From: Ulvibacter antarcticus
GTDB lineage: Bacteria > Bacteroidota > Bacteroidia > Flavobacteriales > Flavobacteriaceae
Assembly (NCBI RefSeq): GCF_003688405.1
Contig: NZ_REFC01000012.1
Coordinates: forward strand, 806,001 to 870,000
DNA length: 64,000 bases
Reading direction: 5' to 3'
The notes beneath the pieces were generated by a model. The model ran no database searches and was not told the DNA's origin. It saw only the letters and a list, made by a program, of their open reading frames with translations. Below are positions 53,901 to 61,934 of the stretch, in pieces. The translations under genes and the position numbers were made by a program. Every line of letters begins with the position of its first letter. The first letter of the stretch is position 1.

Positions 53901-55721
53901 AGGAAGGTTGATGTCGGTTACATCCAATTCAACATCCCATGTATCAAATCCAAAGTTTCCACCCACAACTGTTTGTGAAGCTGGAATCATCGCTAATTCT
54001 GAAGTAAGAATTGTACCTGGCGCACCAGCTGCATCTTCATATACATAGAAATCAACAAAAGCAGCATTTACACCAGAACCGGTAGCTCCGATAAACGCGT
54101 TTAAGTTCACCATTTCTAACATAAAGTCTCCATCAGCATCTACCGTTACATCATGTGCTACGATACGACCAAGGTTGTTTGTAAAACTCTTTCCATTCTC
54201 GAAAGCATTACCAGGACCGGTAGTTGCACAAGGACCAGAAGTTCCTCCACCACCACCACCAGTGGTTACAGTGATTGTATAATCTTCAGCCTGTCCAAAT
54301 CCAGTTCCTAAACAAGGATCTAAATAATTGGTAGTACCAAATATTTTTTTAACTCTCATTCTAGTATCTCCTGCAGTAACACCAGCTGGTACAACTATAC
54401 TTCCTGTTGCTTGCTGTCCATCGGTACCGTTAGAATTTATTATTGTTTGAGTAATTTCATAAACTTCACCGGCATCGTCAAGAACATCATTTTGGTTCCA
54501 GTCGATAAAAACAGCAAATCTATTTGTAAAGTTTCCGTCAGTATTTCCTTCAAGTGCTATAGGATAAGACATTCCTTCCTCCATAGCTCCAACAATAAGT
54601 GTGAAGTCTTCGTGAGCTGGTGTTCCGCCTACTGTAGCATCAGTTACATTACTAATTCCTGCAACATCAACCAAAGTCATTGGTTCTACAGCACTAGTAA
54701 ATACCAGTGGTCCACAATAAGGAGCTGGAAATACAACTGGTGCAGACAATGCAGTAATTTCAGCATCCCATCCACCATAATCAACTACGGCAGTTGCGTT
54801 GAATTCAAACGTTAAAGACCCGGAAGTTCCAGTAAAAATTCCAGAACCATGAGAAGCAATCATGTCGGCTAACGTAATGTCACCTTCATTTGCTCCACCA
54901 GCAGCATTGTTAAATAAAATAGGTCCAGATGTATCTGCGCTATCGTAGATTTTTAACCAATCGAAGTTTGCAAAAACACTGAAAAATTGAAATTCAACTT
55001 CAGAGACACCATCTAGTGTAGTCAAAGTAACACATCCACAGTTTGGATAGTTACCGGCAGTTCCGCCAGTACTACTTCCTCCCGGTCCTCCCGGATCGAA
55101 AAAGTGGTCTCCTAATGCTGGAGTGAATGTTTCTGTTGCACCTGCTGTTGGAATAATATCTGCAAGGATTCTTGCTCCGGTATTATTTGAAACAGGACGA
55201 TTTACAACCTGGTTTGCAGGGCTTATCTGATAAGCCTCATTGGCTACAATCTCTGCCTCTACATTAGTAGGAATTTCTGCAAAACCGTTTAAGTACATGT
55301 TCACATACTTATTGTTTTGACCTTGTCCGGCAAAATAAGGGTTATTAACTCCCATTGAACTCGCTACTTCATTCCCTGAAGTAATGCTCTTATATGTTAC
55401 TTCAGTCATTGGCTGAGAAACATAGTAAGGAGCATTCTGCCCTAACGTACTTACTCCCATTGCCTCAGTACGAGATGGGGTAACATTTACACTTGCACTC
55501 TGAGTTTTGAAATACAATGGATTATTATCTCCATAGTTCCCAATCATCTGAGTTGCAAAATTTTCACTGTTTGATTGATTTACAGCTGGCCGATCCTGAA
55601 CTTGGCTCGTTTGCTGTGTGCGTTGGGAGGCCCTAATATCCGTCCCCAACTCCGACACTTTGTGCTGGCTAAAACCTATAGCGCAGACAAAGAGTAAGGT
55701 TAGTAATGTAATTTTTTTCAT
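50985..55721 (-). CDS. Giant secreted GEVED/CUB-like repeat protein with T9SS sorting domain
   Basis: 1578 aa. Signal peptide ITLLTLLFVCAIGFSQ. In order: a variable region to about 185; a CUB-like domain (VEFQFFSVFANFDWLKIYDS, about 225-330); a GEVED domain (RFAVFIDWNQNDVLDDAGEV, ending GQAEDYTITV, about 360-485); four tandem 183-residue repeats, residues about 489-1220, each with NAFENGKSF, DFYVYEDAAGAPGTILTSEL and PTTYWIGVSLEPTDGSNTFW; two further PPC-like domains (DYDSKLSVYTGDC, WYNFVPEGDG); and a Por_Secre_tail type A sorting domain (FSYYPNPTEGTLNL, GTYIMKVSANGQ). Expected to be a surface or released adhesin-like protein. Terminator follows. Confidence 0.9.
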   Translation of the reverse strand: MKKITLLTLLFVCAIGFSQHKVSELGTDIRASQRTQQTSQVQDRPAVNQSNSENFATQMIGNYGDNNPLYFKTQSASVNVTPSRTEAMGVSTLGQNAPYYVSQPMTEVTYKSITSGNEVASSMGVNNPYFAGQGQNNKYVNMYLNGFAEIPTNVEAEIVANEAYQISPANQVVNRPVSNNTGARILADIIPTAGATETFTPALGDHFFDPGGPGGSSTGGTAGNYPNCGCVTLTTLDGVSEVEFQFFSVFANFDWLKIYDSADTSGPILFNNAAGGANEGDITLADMIASHGSGIFTGTSGSLTFEFNATAVVDYGGWDAEITALSAPVVFPAPYCGPLVFTSAVEPMTLVDVAGISNVTDATVGGTPAHEDFTLIVGAMEEGMSYPIALEGNTDGNFTNRFAVFIDWNQNDVLDDAGEVYEITQTIINSNGTDGQQATGSIVVPAGVTAGDTRMRVKKIFGTTNYLDPCLGTGFGQAEDYTITVTTGGGGGGTSGPCATTGPGNAFENGKSFTNNLGRIVAHDVTVDADGDFMLEMVNLNAFIGATGSGVNAAFVDFYVYEDAAGAPGTILTSELAMIPASQTVVGGNFGFDTWDVELDVTDINLPGQAGVPTTYWIGVSLEPTDGSNTFWENSTAGLVGLGEAYDDGLGGGYVLDNTLEGVYTIAGTCTTAGGGTSAPCSTDGLSNAFENGKSFTNNLGRIVAHDVTVDADGDFMLEMVNLNAFIGATGSGVNAAFVDFYVYEDAAGAPGTILTSELAMIPASQTVVGGNFGFDTWDVELDVTDINLPGQAGVPTTYWIGVSLEPTDGSNTFWENSTAGLVGLGEAYDDGLGGGYVLDNTLEGVYTIAGTCTTAGGGTSAPCSTDGLSNAFENGKSFTNNLGRIVAHDVTVAADGDFMLEMVNLNAFIGATASGVNAAFVDFYVYADAAGAPGAILTSELGMVPTAQTVIGGNFGFDLWDVELDVTDINLAGQAGSTTTYWIGVSLEPTDGSNTFWENSTAGLVGLGEAYDDGLGGGFIIDNTLEGVYSFAGTCTGGGGGTGGPCSTEGLSNAFENGKSFTKNLARIVAHDITVAADEEFNLETINLNAFIGATGSGVNAADVDIIIYENSGGLPGAVVTSFAAYVPDSQTVIGNNFGFDVWDVELDIPDVLLQGQAGVPTTYWVGISLEPTDGSNTFWENSTAGLVGLGEAYDDGLSGVFVIDNTLEGVYTFAGTCSPLIVVPDPTYDTCDGARSIMCGEIVAGSTIGATGDSAVAPTCDTTVTAAGVWYKYEDTTGLVTDITITMCNGTTDYDSKLSVYTGDCNAPPLTCVVGNDDTCGLQSEVSFQSDGNTTFYILVHGFGTATGNFELEMLCTPIPPPNDMIANSIDVDENGPLPYTDPAVAMPAATTEAGTPADCDNAGVKGVWYNFVPEGDGDATATITSPAGFSSVTFYTAPNENAVETDLTLVPYFSNQCVPGNTATILTTAGQAYYVYVANHGGITDIVIDGTNLGTPNNTIEGFSYYPNPTEGTLNLTSVDNIESAAIYNMLGQKVIDQNIDATTSVLDLSSLATGTYIMKVSANGQVGTYKILKK
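52063..52611 (-). repeat. Tandem repeat R4 (549 bp)
   Basis: Fourth and most divergent of four in-frame 549-bp units (183 codons) inside the giant T9SS protein gene. It is located by the homologous GAACAAGTT / GTACAAGTA stretch at its lower end, exactly 549 bp from the same point in R3. Confidence 0.85.
52612..53160 (-). repeat. Tandem repeat R3 (549 bp)
   Basis: Third unit. Moderately diverged from R1 and R2, with clear nucleotide identity in AGTTTTCCCAGAAAGTATTA and CATCATGTGCTACGATACGA. Confidence 0.9.
53161..53709 (-). repeat. Tandem repeat R2 (549 bp)
   Basis: Second unit, almost identical to R1 at the nucleotide level; the differences I noticed are few and mostly silent (for example TGTCTGTTACATCC versus TGTCGGTTACATCC). 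Confidence 0.95.
53710..54258 (-). repeat. Tandem repeat R1 (549 bp)
   Basis: First unit, nearest the N-terminus. Its N-terminal edge (GPCATTGPGNAFENG) differs slightly from the PCSTDGLSNAFENG of the later copies; the rest is nearly identical to R2. Confidence 0.92.
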
Positions 55722-55847
55722 AATATGAGATTATTATAATAGTTAATAGTATCTTAAAAGTAATTTAAATAATGGGATTCCAATTATTTTTTCGACAACC
55801 GACTTCTTTTATCGATTAATACTAAATTCCTACATAATACGCAACAA

Positions 55848-55885
55848 AAAAAGCTGCCTTCCATATTCCAGAAAGGCAGCTTTTT
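55848..55885 (-). terminator. Rho-independent terminator of fabI
   Basis: Perfect 13-bp stem AAAAAGCTGCCTT / AAGGCAGCTTTTT with a 12-nt loop. It starts about 20 bp after the fabI stop and is symmetric. Confidence 0.93.
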
Positions 55886-55906
55886 AGCTTATTAAGAAAA
55901 ATTTTA

Positions 55907-56722
55907 CTATTCTTTGCTTATTGCTTCAATCACTTCATTACTTACACCCATATTAGAAAATCCTCCATCATTATAAAGATTTTGTAAAGTGACTCTTTTT
56001 GTTAAATCACTAAACATCGCTATTGTATAATTTGCACAATCTAAAGCAGTAGCATTTCCAAGTGGAGACATCTTTTCTGCATAACTAATAAAACTATCAA
56101 ATCCTTTCACTCCTTGCCCCGCCGTTGTTGGTGTTGGCGACTGCGAAATAGTATTCACTCTCACCTTTTTTTCCTTTCCGAAGAAATAACCAAAACTACG
56201 CGCTATCGACTCCAAATAAGCCTTATTATCTGCCATATCATTGTAATCAGGAAAAACACGCTGAGAAGCCATATATGTTAAAGCAACTATACTCCCCCAT
56301 TCGTTCATTGCGTCATTTTTGTACAATGTTTGCATCGTCTTATGAAAAGACACAGCCGAAACATCCCAACCTTTTTGAGTCCAATCGTAATTTTGATCGG
56401 TATAATGCTTTCCTTTTCTAACGTTTACCGACATACCAATAGAATGCAAAACGAAATCCAACTTACCTCCTAAAATTTCTACAGATTTTTGAACTAAATT
56501 TTCAAGATCTTCTATACTTGTTGCATCAGCAGGCACGATTTGAGAACCAGTCTTTTCTGCTAACTCGTTGATTTGCCCCATACGCATCGCAATAGGCGCG
56601 TTAGTAAGAACAAAAGAACCTCCTTCTTCATGAACTCGCTCGGCAGTTTTCCAAGCAATAGAATTAGCATCAAGAGCCCCAAAAATGATTCCTCTTTTTC
56701 CTTTTAATAAATTATATGACAT
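55907..56722 (-). CDS. fabI: Enoyl-[acyl-carrier-protein] reductase (NADH)
   Basis: 271 aa. Reduces the enoyl-ACP double bond in each cycle of fatty-acid elongation; target of triclosan-type inhibitors. NAD-binding segment GIIFGALDANSIAWKTAE, then LDFVLHSIGMS, and the catalytic Tyr160-x6-Lys167 in FPDYNDMADNKAYLES. The end GGFSNMGVSNEVI is near the flexible C-terminal part. Length is normal. A TATATTTG -7 element is about 95 bp upstream, giving a leader of some 90 nt. Monocistronic, with a strong terminator. Confidence 0.97.
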   Translation of the reverse strand: MSYNLLKGKRGIIFGALDANSIAWKTAERVHEEGGSFVLTNAPIAMRMGQINELAEKTGSQIVPADATSIEDLENLVQKSVEILGGKLDFVLHSIGMSVNVRKGKHYTDQNYDWTQKGWDVSAVSFHKTMQTLYKNDAMNEWGSIVALTYMASQRVFPDYNDMADNKAYLESIARSFGYFFGKEKKVRVNTISQSPTPTTAGQGVKGFDSFISYAEKMSPLGNATALDCANYTIAMFSDLTKRVTLQNLYNDGGFSNMGVSNEVIEAISKE

Positions 56723-56816
56723 ACTTTTCTGATTAAGTTAGCGTTACTTTTTATCGAAAACACATTACAACTCTACTCTAATTTATCGAGTTAACAGCGT
56801 ATTTTCTATCTATACA

Positions 56817-56824
56817 CAAATATA
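56817..56824 (-). promoter_or_regulatory. Candidate -7 element of fabI
   Basis: Plus-strand CAAATATA, minus-strand TATATTTG, a full TAnnTTTG match 94 bp before the fabI start, immediately after the recN stop codon. Confidence 0.45.
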
Positions 56825-56828
56825 CATT

Positions 56829-58481
56829 TTAATTCAATAGTTCTTTTGCATTCGCAATCGCCGCTTCGGTTACATTATGACCACTTATCATTTGCGCGAT
56901 TTCAACTATGCGCTCTTCCTGCGATAAACTCTTCAAACGGGTTTGTGTAACTTCTTCCACATCTTGCTTATATACCTTTATATGGTGTAATCCTTTTGCA
57001 GCTATCTGCGGTAGATGTGTAATACTCAATAACTGCATTGAACGACTCATTCCGGCTAAAATTCCAGCCATACGATTCGCAATTTCACCCGACACGCCCG
57101 TATCGATCTCATCGAAAATAATTGTTGGGAGTTTTTTATACCTCGCAAGCACCGCTTTAACAGCCAACATAATCCGACTCATCTCTCCTCCCGAAGCCAC
57201 TTTTTTCAATGAACCAAAGGCCAATCCCTTATTCGCTGTAAATAATAAGTCCAATACATCAATACCGTTTTTTCTAAATTCTACTCCTTGATGCAATTCA
57301 AATTTAAATTGGGCATTTGGTAAGCCTAACTCAAATAAATAGCCTTCCAGTTGTTCTTTTAACTTCGGAATAGCCTCTTTCCTTTTTTTATGAAGACTGC
57401 TACCAATAGCGATAATTTCTTCTTTAATAGTAATTTGCTCTTTTTCTAATTTCTGAAGCCGATCGTCCATACTCACCGTATCATCAATCTTTTCTGACAA
57501 GCTTTCCTGAATTTCTAATAATTCTGAAACCGTCGCCACCGAATGTTTCTGCTGAAGTTTATAGATTGTTTGCAATTTTTCGTTGATCTCGAATAATTTT
57601 GAAGGATCTGCTTCCACATTCGACAATTGATCTTCCATGCCTTCAAAAACATCTTCCAACTCAATGATAACACTGTTCAAGCGATTCCAGAATTCTTCAT
57701 AAGTCCCTGAAAATCCCTTTATTTTTCCGAGTGCGATTCTCGCTTCTTTTGCAGTCTCTAATGAACCTATATTTTCTTCAGAAATCAATTGAAGTATCTT
57801 CGAAAAAGACTCCTGAATCACTTCAGTATTGCTCAGTGTCTCATAGGTTTCCTCTATTTGAACAATATCGACTCCTTTCAAATTTGCTTCTTCTAATTCT
57901 TTATGTAAAAATGTGTGATAATCCAACTCTCTGGCTGCTGTTTCTTGTAGTCCTTTTAATTCTGAAATTTTTGCGGTTATACTTCGGAAAGATTCCAATT
58001 TCTCCTGATACTTTTGTAACACGGAATTTGAATCTGCCAACGCATCAATCACTTCCATCTGATAACTTTCAGAAGCTAAAGAAAGAGTTTCATGCTGACT
58101 GTGAATATCGACCAAATGTTCGGCAATCGACTGAAGTTGTGAAAGAGAAACGGGACTGTCGTTTACAAATGCCCTGGATTTTCCACCAGGCAGGATTTCA
58201 CGTCTAATTATCGTCTGTGCATCGTAATCCAGATCATTTGCTGCAAACACATCTTCTAATCTGTAGGCCGCAATAGAAAATTCTCCTTCAATAACACATT
58301 TCTTGTCCGGATTTTTAACGCTTCCCATATCGGCTCTTTTTCCGAGAATCATTCCCAGAGCTCCAAGCAGGATGGATTTACCCGCTCCGGTTTCGCCAGT
58401 AATAATGGTTAAACCTTCGTGTAGCTTCACATTGACATCGTCAATAAGCGCATAATTTTTTATAGCGAGGTTTGTTATCAC
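56829..58481 (-). CDS. recN: DNA repair protein RecN
   Basis: 550 aa SMC-like ATPase for double-strand break repair. Walker A GETGAGKSILLGALGM near residue 30, a long coiled coil across about 150-350, then the signature and Walker B half: LFTANKGLAFGSLKKVASGG, EMSRIMLAVKAVLARY and TIIFDEIDTGVSGEIANRMA. It is the last gene of the bamD-rpoZ-coaBC-porD-recN cluster, 69 bp from porD. Length is normal. Confidence 0.97.
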   Translation of the reverse strand: MITNLAIKNYALIDDVNVKLHEGLTIITGETGAGKSILLGALGMILGKRADMGSVKNPDKKCVIEGEFSIAAYRLEDVFAANDLDYDAQTIIRREILPGGKSRAFVNDSPVSLSQLQSIAEHLVDIHSQHETLSLASESYQMEVIDALADSNSVLQKYQEKLESFRSITAKISELKGLQETAARELDYHTFLHKELEEANLKGVDIVQIEETYETLSNTEVIQESFSKILQLISEENIGSLETAKEARIALGKIKGFSGTYEEFWNRLNSVIIELEDVFEGMEDQLSNVEADPSKLFEINEKLQTIYKLQQKHSVATVSELLEIQESLSEKIDDTVSMDDRLQKLEKEQITIKEEIIAIGSSLHKKRKEAIPKLKEQLEGYLFELGLPNAQFKFELHQGVEFRKNGIDVLDLLFTANKGLAFGSLKKVASGGEMSRIMLAVKAVLARYKKLPTIIFDEIDTGVSGEIANRMAGILAGMSRSMQLLSITHLPQIAAKGLHHIKVYKQDVEEVTQTRLKSLSQEERIVEIAQMISGHNVTEAAIANAKELLN

Positions 58482-58550
58482 GAATGAAGATTAAAGTTTT
58501 TTCTAAAGTAAGTGAGTTTTACTACAATCGCAAGCGAAACAGAAGCTGTT

Positions 58551-59441
58551 TTATAACTTTATTTCACTCCAGGCACTTCTCTTGGTAGGTGCCATTCTCG
58601 TAAGATTTTCAACCAATTCGGCAATATCAACTCTAGGTCCGCCAGAAAATATCGACTGAATTTCTCCGCTTTTAGCATCGAAGAAAGTACGCAAAAGATA
58701 CGAATTAGGTCTACGGTCATTAATTCCTTTGAGCGTTTTAATAGATCCAATAATTGTATTCTTTGCCTCCTTTTGATCTTCAGACATAGCGTCCAATCCA
58801 ACGCGGTGATAATCGTACATTGCAGTGTGAAATTCTTTGTAAACAGGCGAAAGAATCGCATCGTTATATTGATAACGGGATTGAGTTCCATCGGTAGGTT
58901 TCCAACCTGTAAAACTACTTGATGCAGCAGTACCCACAATCTGCTTTGCTATTTTAAAATAATTTTCTCCACCGTTTGGAGCAAAGGTATCTGCATCTAA
59001 ACCAATAAGCGTATAAATATGATAGGAAACTATAGATACCAAATTCGACTCATAAGTGTTCAAATTGAAATTGAGGGGTTCAAATTCTTTATATCTAAAT
59101 GCTACTTGCTTGTCATTGTAGTTATACACCGGACTATCATAGGTAGAATCAAATACGGGTCTTGAAGAACCAATTTGCATACTCCCGGTGAATGTCGTTC
59201 CATCATATTCTGAAATAATCAAAGATATGCTGCAATCAATTCGTTCCTGATTTTTGTATTCCCTATTGGTCCAATTCGTATTATTTACGAATTCCGTAAG
59301 TTGTTGTTCAAGTGTCTTAAAAATCTGAAGATTTGTTTGCCCGGTTTGCTCTGCATCGATCACTACCGTGCAATTCAATTCCTGAGCTTGAACTGTGTAT
59401 GCTCCAATTAATATCGCAACTAAAAGTATTATTCTACGCAT
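58551..59441 (-). CDS. porD: Type IX secretion system protein PorD (DUF4835)
   Basis: 296 aa with a signal peptide (LLVAILIGAYTVQAQ). The start ELNCTVVIDAEQTGQTNLQI and the later VSYHIYTLIGLDADTFAPNG and RRPNSYLLRTFFDAKSGEIQ match DUF4835, which is named PorD and is needed for type IX secretion in Bacteroidota. It overlaps coaBC by 8 bp. Its product would serve the two T9SS-sorted proteins in this window. The family match is strong; the detailed role of PorD in the machine is not established. Confidence 0.88.
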   Translation of the reverse strand: MRRIILLVAILIGAYTVQAQELNCTVVIDAEQTGQTNLQIFKTLEQQLTEFVNNTNWTNREYKNQERIDCSISLIISEYDGTTFTGSMQIGSSRPVFDSTYDSPVYNYNDKQVAFRYKEFEPLNFNLNTYESNLVSIVSYHIYTLIGLDADTFAPNGGENYFKIAKQIVGTAASSSFTGWKPTDGTQSRYQYNDAILSPVYKEFHTAMYDYHRVGLDAMSEDQKEAKNTIIGSIKTLKGINDRRPNSYLLRTFFDAKSGEIQSIFSGGPRVDIAELVENLTRMAPTKRSAWSEIKL

Positions 59442-60645
59442 GAATCTGTTCTATAATATGATTTAATATATCGATTGCCACTTCAGACTTAGCTTTAACC
59501 GGAAAAGGAAGCACTTTATTGTCTTTGGTAATCAAAGTCACTTTGTTTGTATCCGATTTGAATCCGGCACCTTTATCTTTTAGCGAATTTAAGACAATTA
59601 AATCTAAATTCTTTTTTTTCAGTTTTGTTTTTGCATTTTCGAGTTCATTCTCGGTCTCGAGCGCAAAGCCTACAAGGAATTGAGATTTTTTAATTGCTCC
59701 TAAAGACGCGAGTATATCTTTGGTTTTTTCTAATTCTAAAGTAAGCGAACTGTCTTTCTTTTTTATTTTTTCTGAAGCTACCACTACAGGCTTGTAATCT
59801 GCTACAGCGGCACTTAAAATAGCAATGTCACAACTTCCGAAGCCAGCGTGAGTCGCGTCGTACATTTCTTGAGCCGATTGCACTGAAATCACTTCAATGG
59901 CAGCATTATCGGTTTTCAAACTCACCGGACCTGTGATAAGTAGTACCTGAGCCCCAAGATTCGCGGCTGCTTCCGCTATAGCGAAGCCCATTTTACCACT
60001 GGAATGGTTTCCGATAAATCGTACGGGATCTATTGCTTCAAAGGTAGGACCTGCTGTGATGAGTATTTTTTTGGAACGAAGGGGAAGTGATTGTATGATA
60101 TCCCTCTCTAAAAAAGCGACGATATCTTCAGGTTCTGCCATACGGCCTTGTCCGATTAAGCCACTGGCTAACTCGCCATGTCCCGCAGGAATTTGGATGT
60201 TTCCGAAGCTATCCAACTTCTTAAAAGTCTCTAAAGTACTCGGATGCTTATACATATCGAGATCCATTGCCGGCGCATAATACACTGGGCATTTTGCAGA
60301 GAGATATACGGCTAAAAGTAGATTGTCGCAGTTGCCATTTGCCATTTTAGACAAGGTATTGGCAGTTGCCGGAGCTATTAAAACCAAATTTGCCCAAAGG
60401 GCTAACTCGACATGGTTATTCCATTGGGCGTTTTCGTCTTCCTCATTGGTAAAGGAGGAAAATACTTCGTTCTTTGAGAGCGTGGATAAGGTAAGTGGCG
60501 TGACAAATTCTTTTGCTGAAGCGGTCATAACCACCTTCACATTCGCACCCCTTTTTACTAACAATCGAACTAAAAAGGCAGCTTTATAAGCGGCAATACC
60601 GGCAGTTACGCCAAGCACTATATTTTTACCGCTTAGTACCGACAT
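59434..60645 (-). CDS. coaBC: Bifunctional phosphopantothenoylcysteine decarboxylase / phosphopantothenate-cysteine ligase
   Basis: 403 aa. N-terminal CoaC flavoprotein: ILVGVTAGIAAYKA-like start (IVLGVTAGIAAYKAAFLVRL), HVELALWANLVLIAPATANT with the catalytic His, and YYAPAMDLDMY. In the substrate clamp, where E. coli CoaC has the catalytic Cys in ACGDVGxGRM, this protein reads LASGLIGQGRM, i.e. Ser. C-terminal CoaB: TAGPTFEAIDPVRFIGNHSS, ILSAAVADYKP, and KKKDLDLIVLNS (KKNLDLIVLNS here). Together they make 4'-phosphopantetheine in CoA synthesis. It lies 3 bp behind rpoZ. Confidence 0.96.
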   Translation of the reverse strand: MSVLSGKNIVLGVTAGIAAYKAAFLVRLLVKRGANVKVVMTASAKEFVTPLTLSTLSKNEVFSSFTNEEDENAQWNNHVELALWANLVLIAPATANTLSKMANGNCDNLLLAVYLSAKCPVYYAPAMDLDMYKHPSTLETFKKLDSFGNIQIPAGHGELASGLIGQGRMAEPEDIVAFLERDIIQSLPLRSKKILITAGPTFEAIDPVRFIGNHSSGKMGFAIAEAAANLGAQVLLITGPVSLKTDNAAIEVISVQSAQEMYDATHAGFGSCDIAILSAAVADYKPVVVASEKIKKKDSSLTLELEKTKDILASLGAIKKSQFLVGFALETENELENAKTKLKKKNLDLIVLNSLKDKGAGFKSDTNKVTLITKDNKVLPFPVKAKSEVAIDILNHIIEQIHA

Positions 60646-60648
60646 TTT

Positions 60649-60984
60649 TTATTTTTCGATTTCTTCGTCTTGGGTATTTCTGTAGTAGATCTTATTTTCG
60701 ATCCATTCCTGAACAGCTAATGCGTGTGGCTTAGGAAGTTTTTCGTAAAACTTAGATACTTCAATCTGCTCTTTATTTTCAAAGATTTCTTCTAAACTAT
60801 CGTTGTAAGTAGCAAACTCATCTAACTTTTCAAGAAGTTCTTTCTTGATATCTCCATTAATCTGATTCGCTCTCTTCGAAATTATTGAAATAGCCTCGTA
60901 AATATTATTCGTTGGCGCGTCAATAATGTTTTTATCAATTGTAGTAGTATTGATAGGTGCTTCAGAATTTTTAATATCTGTCAT
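60649..60984 (-). CDS. rpoZ: DNA-directed RNA polymerase subunit omega (Bacteroidota type)
   Basis: 111 aa. Conserved core NNIYEAISIISKRANQINGD (omega contact helix), then DEFATYNDSLEEIFENKEQI and LPKPHALAVQEWIENKIYYR typical of the extended flavobacterial form. Omega assists assembly of the polymerase beta' subunit. The position between bamD and coaBC is the one I know from this lineage. Gaps are 11 and 3 bp, so it is in the operon. The divergence from proteobacterial omega is expected. Confidence 0.9.
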   Translation of the reverse strand: MTDIKNSEAPINTTTIDKNIIDAPTNNIYEAISIISKRANQINGDIKKELLEKLDEFATYNDSLEEIFENKEQIEVSKFYEKLPKPHALAVQEWIENKIYYRNTQDEEIEK

Positions 60985-60995
60985 AATCTATAGTG

Positions 60996-61799
60996 TTAAC
61001 TTGTAGGTTCTTTTTTATTTAGACGTTTGTTAATATCATTGAGGATCTTATCTGCATCTTCCTTTAAATCAGAATCCTTATAATATTTTACAAAACCGTT
61101 ATAATATCCTTTTGCTTCAATTAAACGTTCTTCAACCAGTGTAGGAACACTGTTAATCGCCAATTGGTATTGTGCATCCATTCTTCCGAAGAAAGCGTCC
61201 TTTCTAAATTCAGAACCTGGATGATCTGTAATAAAATTATCGAATGCTGCGATGGCCGGTTTGTAATCGGAAATTCTTAAATATTGCTTAGCAACTTCAA
61301 TATCCTTACGCTCTAATTTACCTCTTAACTCGGCTACTAAAGCATTTGTCTCCTCTCTATAAGGGGTGTCAGGATAATTGTTGATATATGATTGTAATTT
61401 TTCTAATGCCTTTTCCGTGTCCTTTTGATCTAAAGAATACTTTGGTGAAAGCTCGTAATAACTCTTTGCCGAACGATAAGCGGCTACTTCAACGCTATCA
61501 CTTTTTGGATAGGTTGTTTCAAAACGCTCGAACTGATATCCTGCTAAATAAAAATCGCCCAATTCATAAAAAGTGTTCGAGTACATAAACATAAGACGTT
61601 CTGCCTGTGGTTTACCTCTATAAGCAGGCACCACTTGTTCCATCAATTTTAAAGATTTCTTATACTTTCCTATCTTGTACAAAGAATCTGCAAAAACATA
61701 TTTTGCACCGGTATCATCACCGCTATACACCTTTTGATAAGGGCTACAGGAAACAAAAATTATTGAGCAACAAAAAAGAAGTAATACGCTTATTCTCAT
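60996..61799 (-). CDS. bamD: Outer membrane assembly lipoprotein BamD
   Basis: 267 aa from the chosen start at 61799, which gives the leader SVLLLFCCSIIFVSC with lipobox FVSC. An upstream ATG at 61814 lies at or before the predicted transcription start and is unlikely. Five TPR units follow (KYVFADSLYKIGKYKKSLKL, LMFMYSNTFYELGDFYLAGY, LEKLQSYINNYPDTPYREET, and others). BamD works with BamA to insert beta-barrel proteins in the outer membrane. First gene of the five-gene cluster. Confidence 0.93.
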   Translation of the reverse strand: MRISVLLLFCCSIIFVSCSPYQKVYSGDDTGAKYVFADSLYKIGKYKKSLKLMEQVVPAYRGKPQAERLMFMYSNTFYELGDFYLAGYQFERFETTYPKSDSVEVAAYRSAKSYYELSPKYSLDQKDTEKALEKLQSYINNYPDTPYREETNALVAELRGKLERKDIEVAKQYLRISDYKPAIAAFDNFITDHPGSEFRKDAFFGRMDAQYQLAINSVPTLVEERLIEAKGYYNGFVKYYKDSDLKEDADKILNDINKRLNKKEPTS

Positions 61800-61818
61800 A
61801 GTCTTAAAAAACATCGTG

Positions 61819-61847
61819 CAAAAGTAGTGAATTCTACCTGATTACAA
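61819..61847 (-). promoter_or_regulatory. Promoter of the bamD-rpoZ-coaBC-porD-recN cluster
   Basis: Minus-strand TACTTTTG (plus 61819-61826, CAAAAGTA) is a full -7 match. A TTG (plus CAA at 61845-61847) lies 18 bp further upstream, as expected for a -33 element. This is the only promoter in the window where I see both elements at the right spacing. Confidence 0.65.
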
Positions 61848-61934
61848 AAACTTATTAGCGCACTAAATTATTGTTTAAAAACCGCCTTACAACGGCTATT
61901 TTGAAAAGTTTAACGCTTTCTTTTAGACCGGCAA

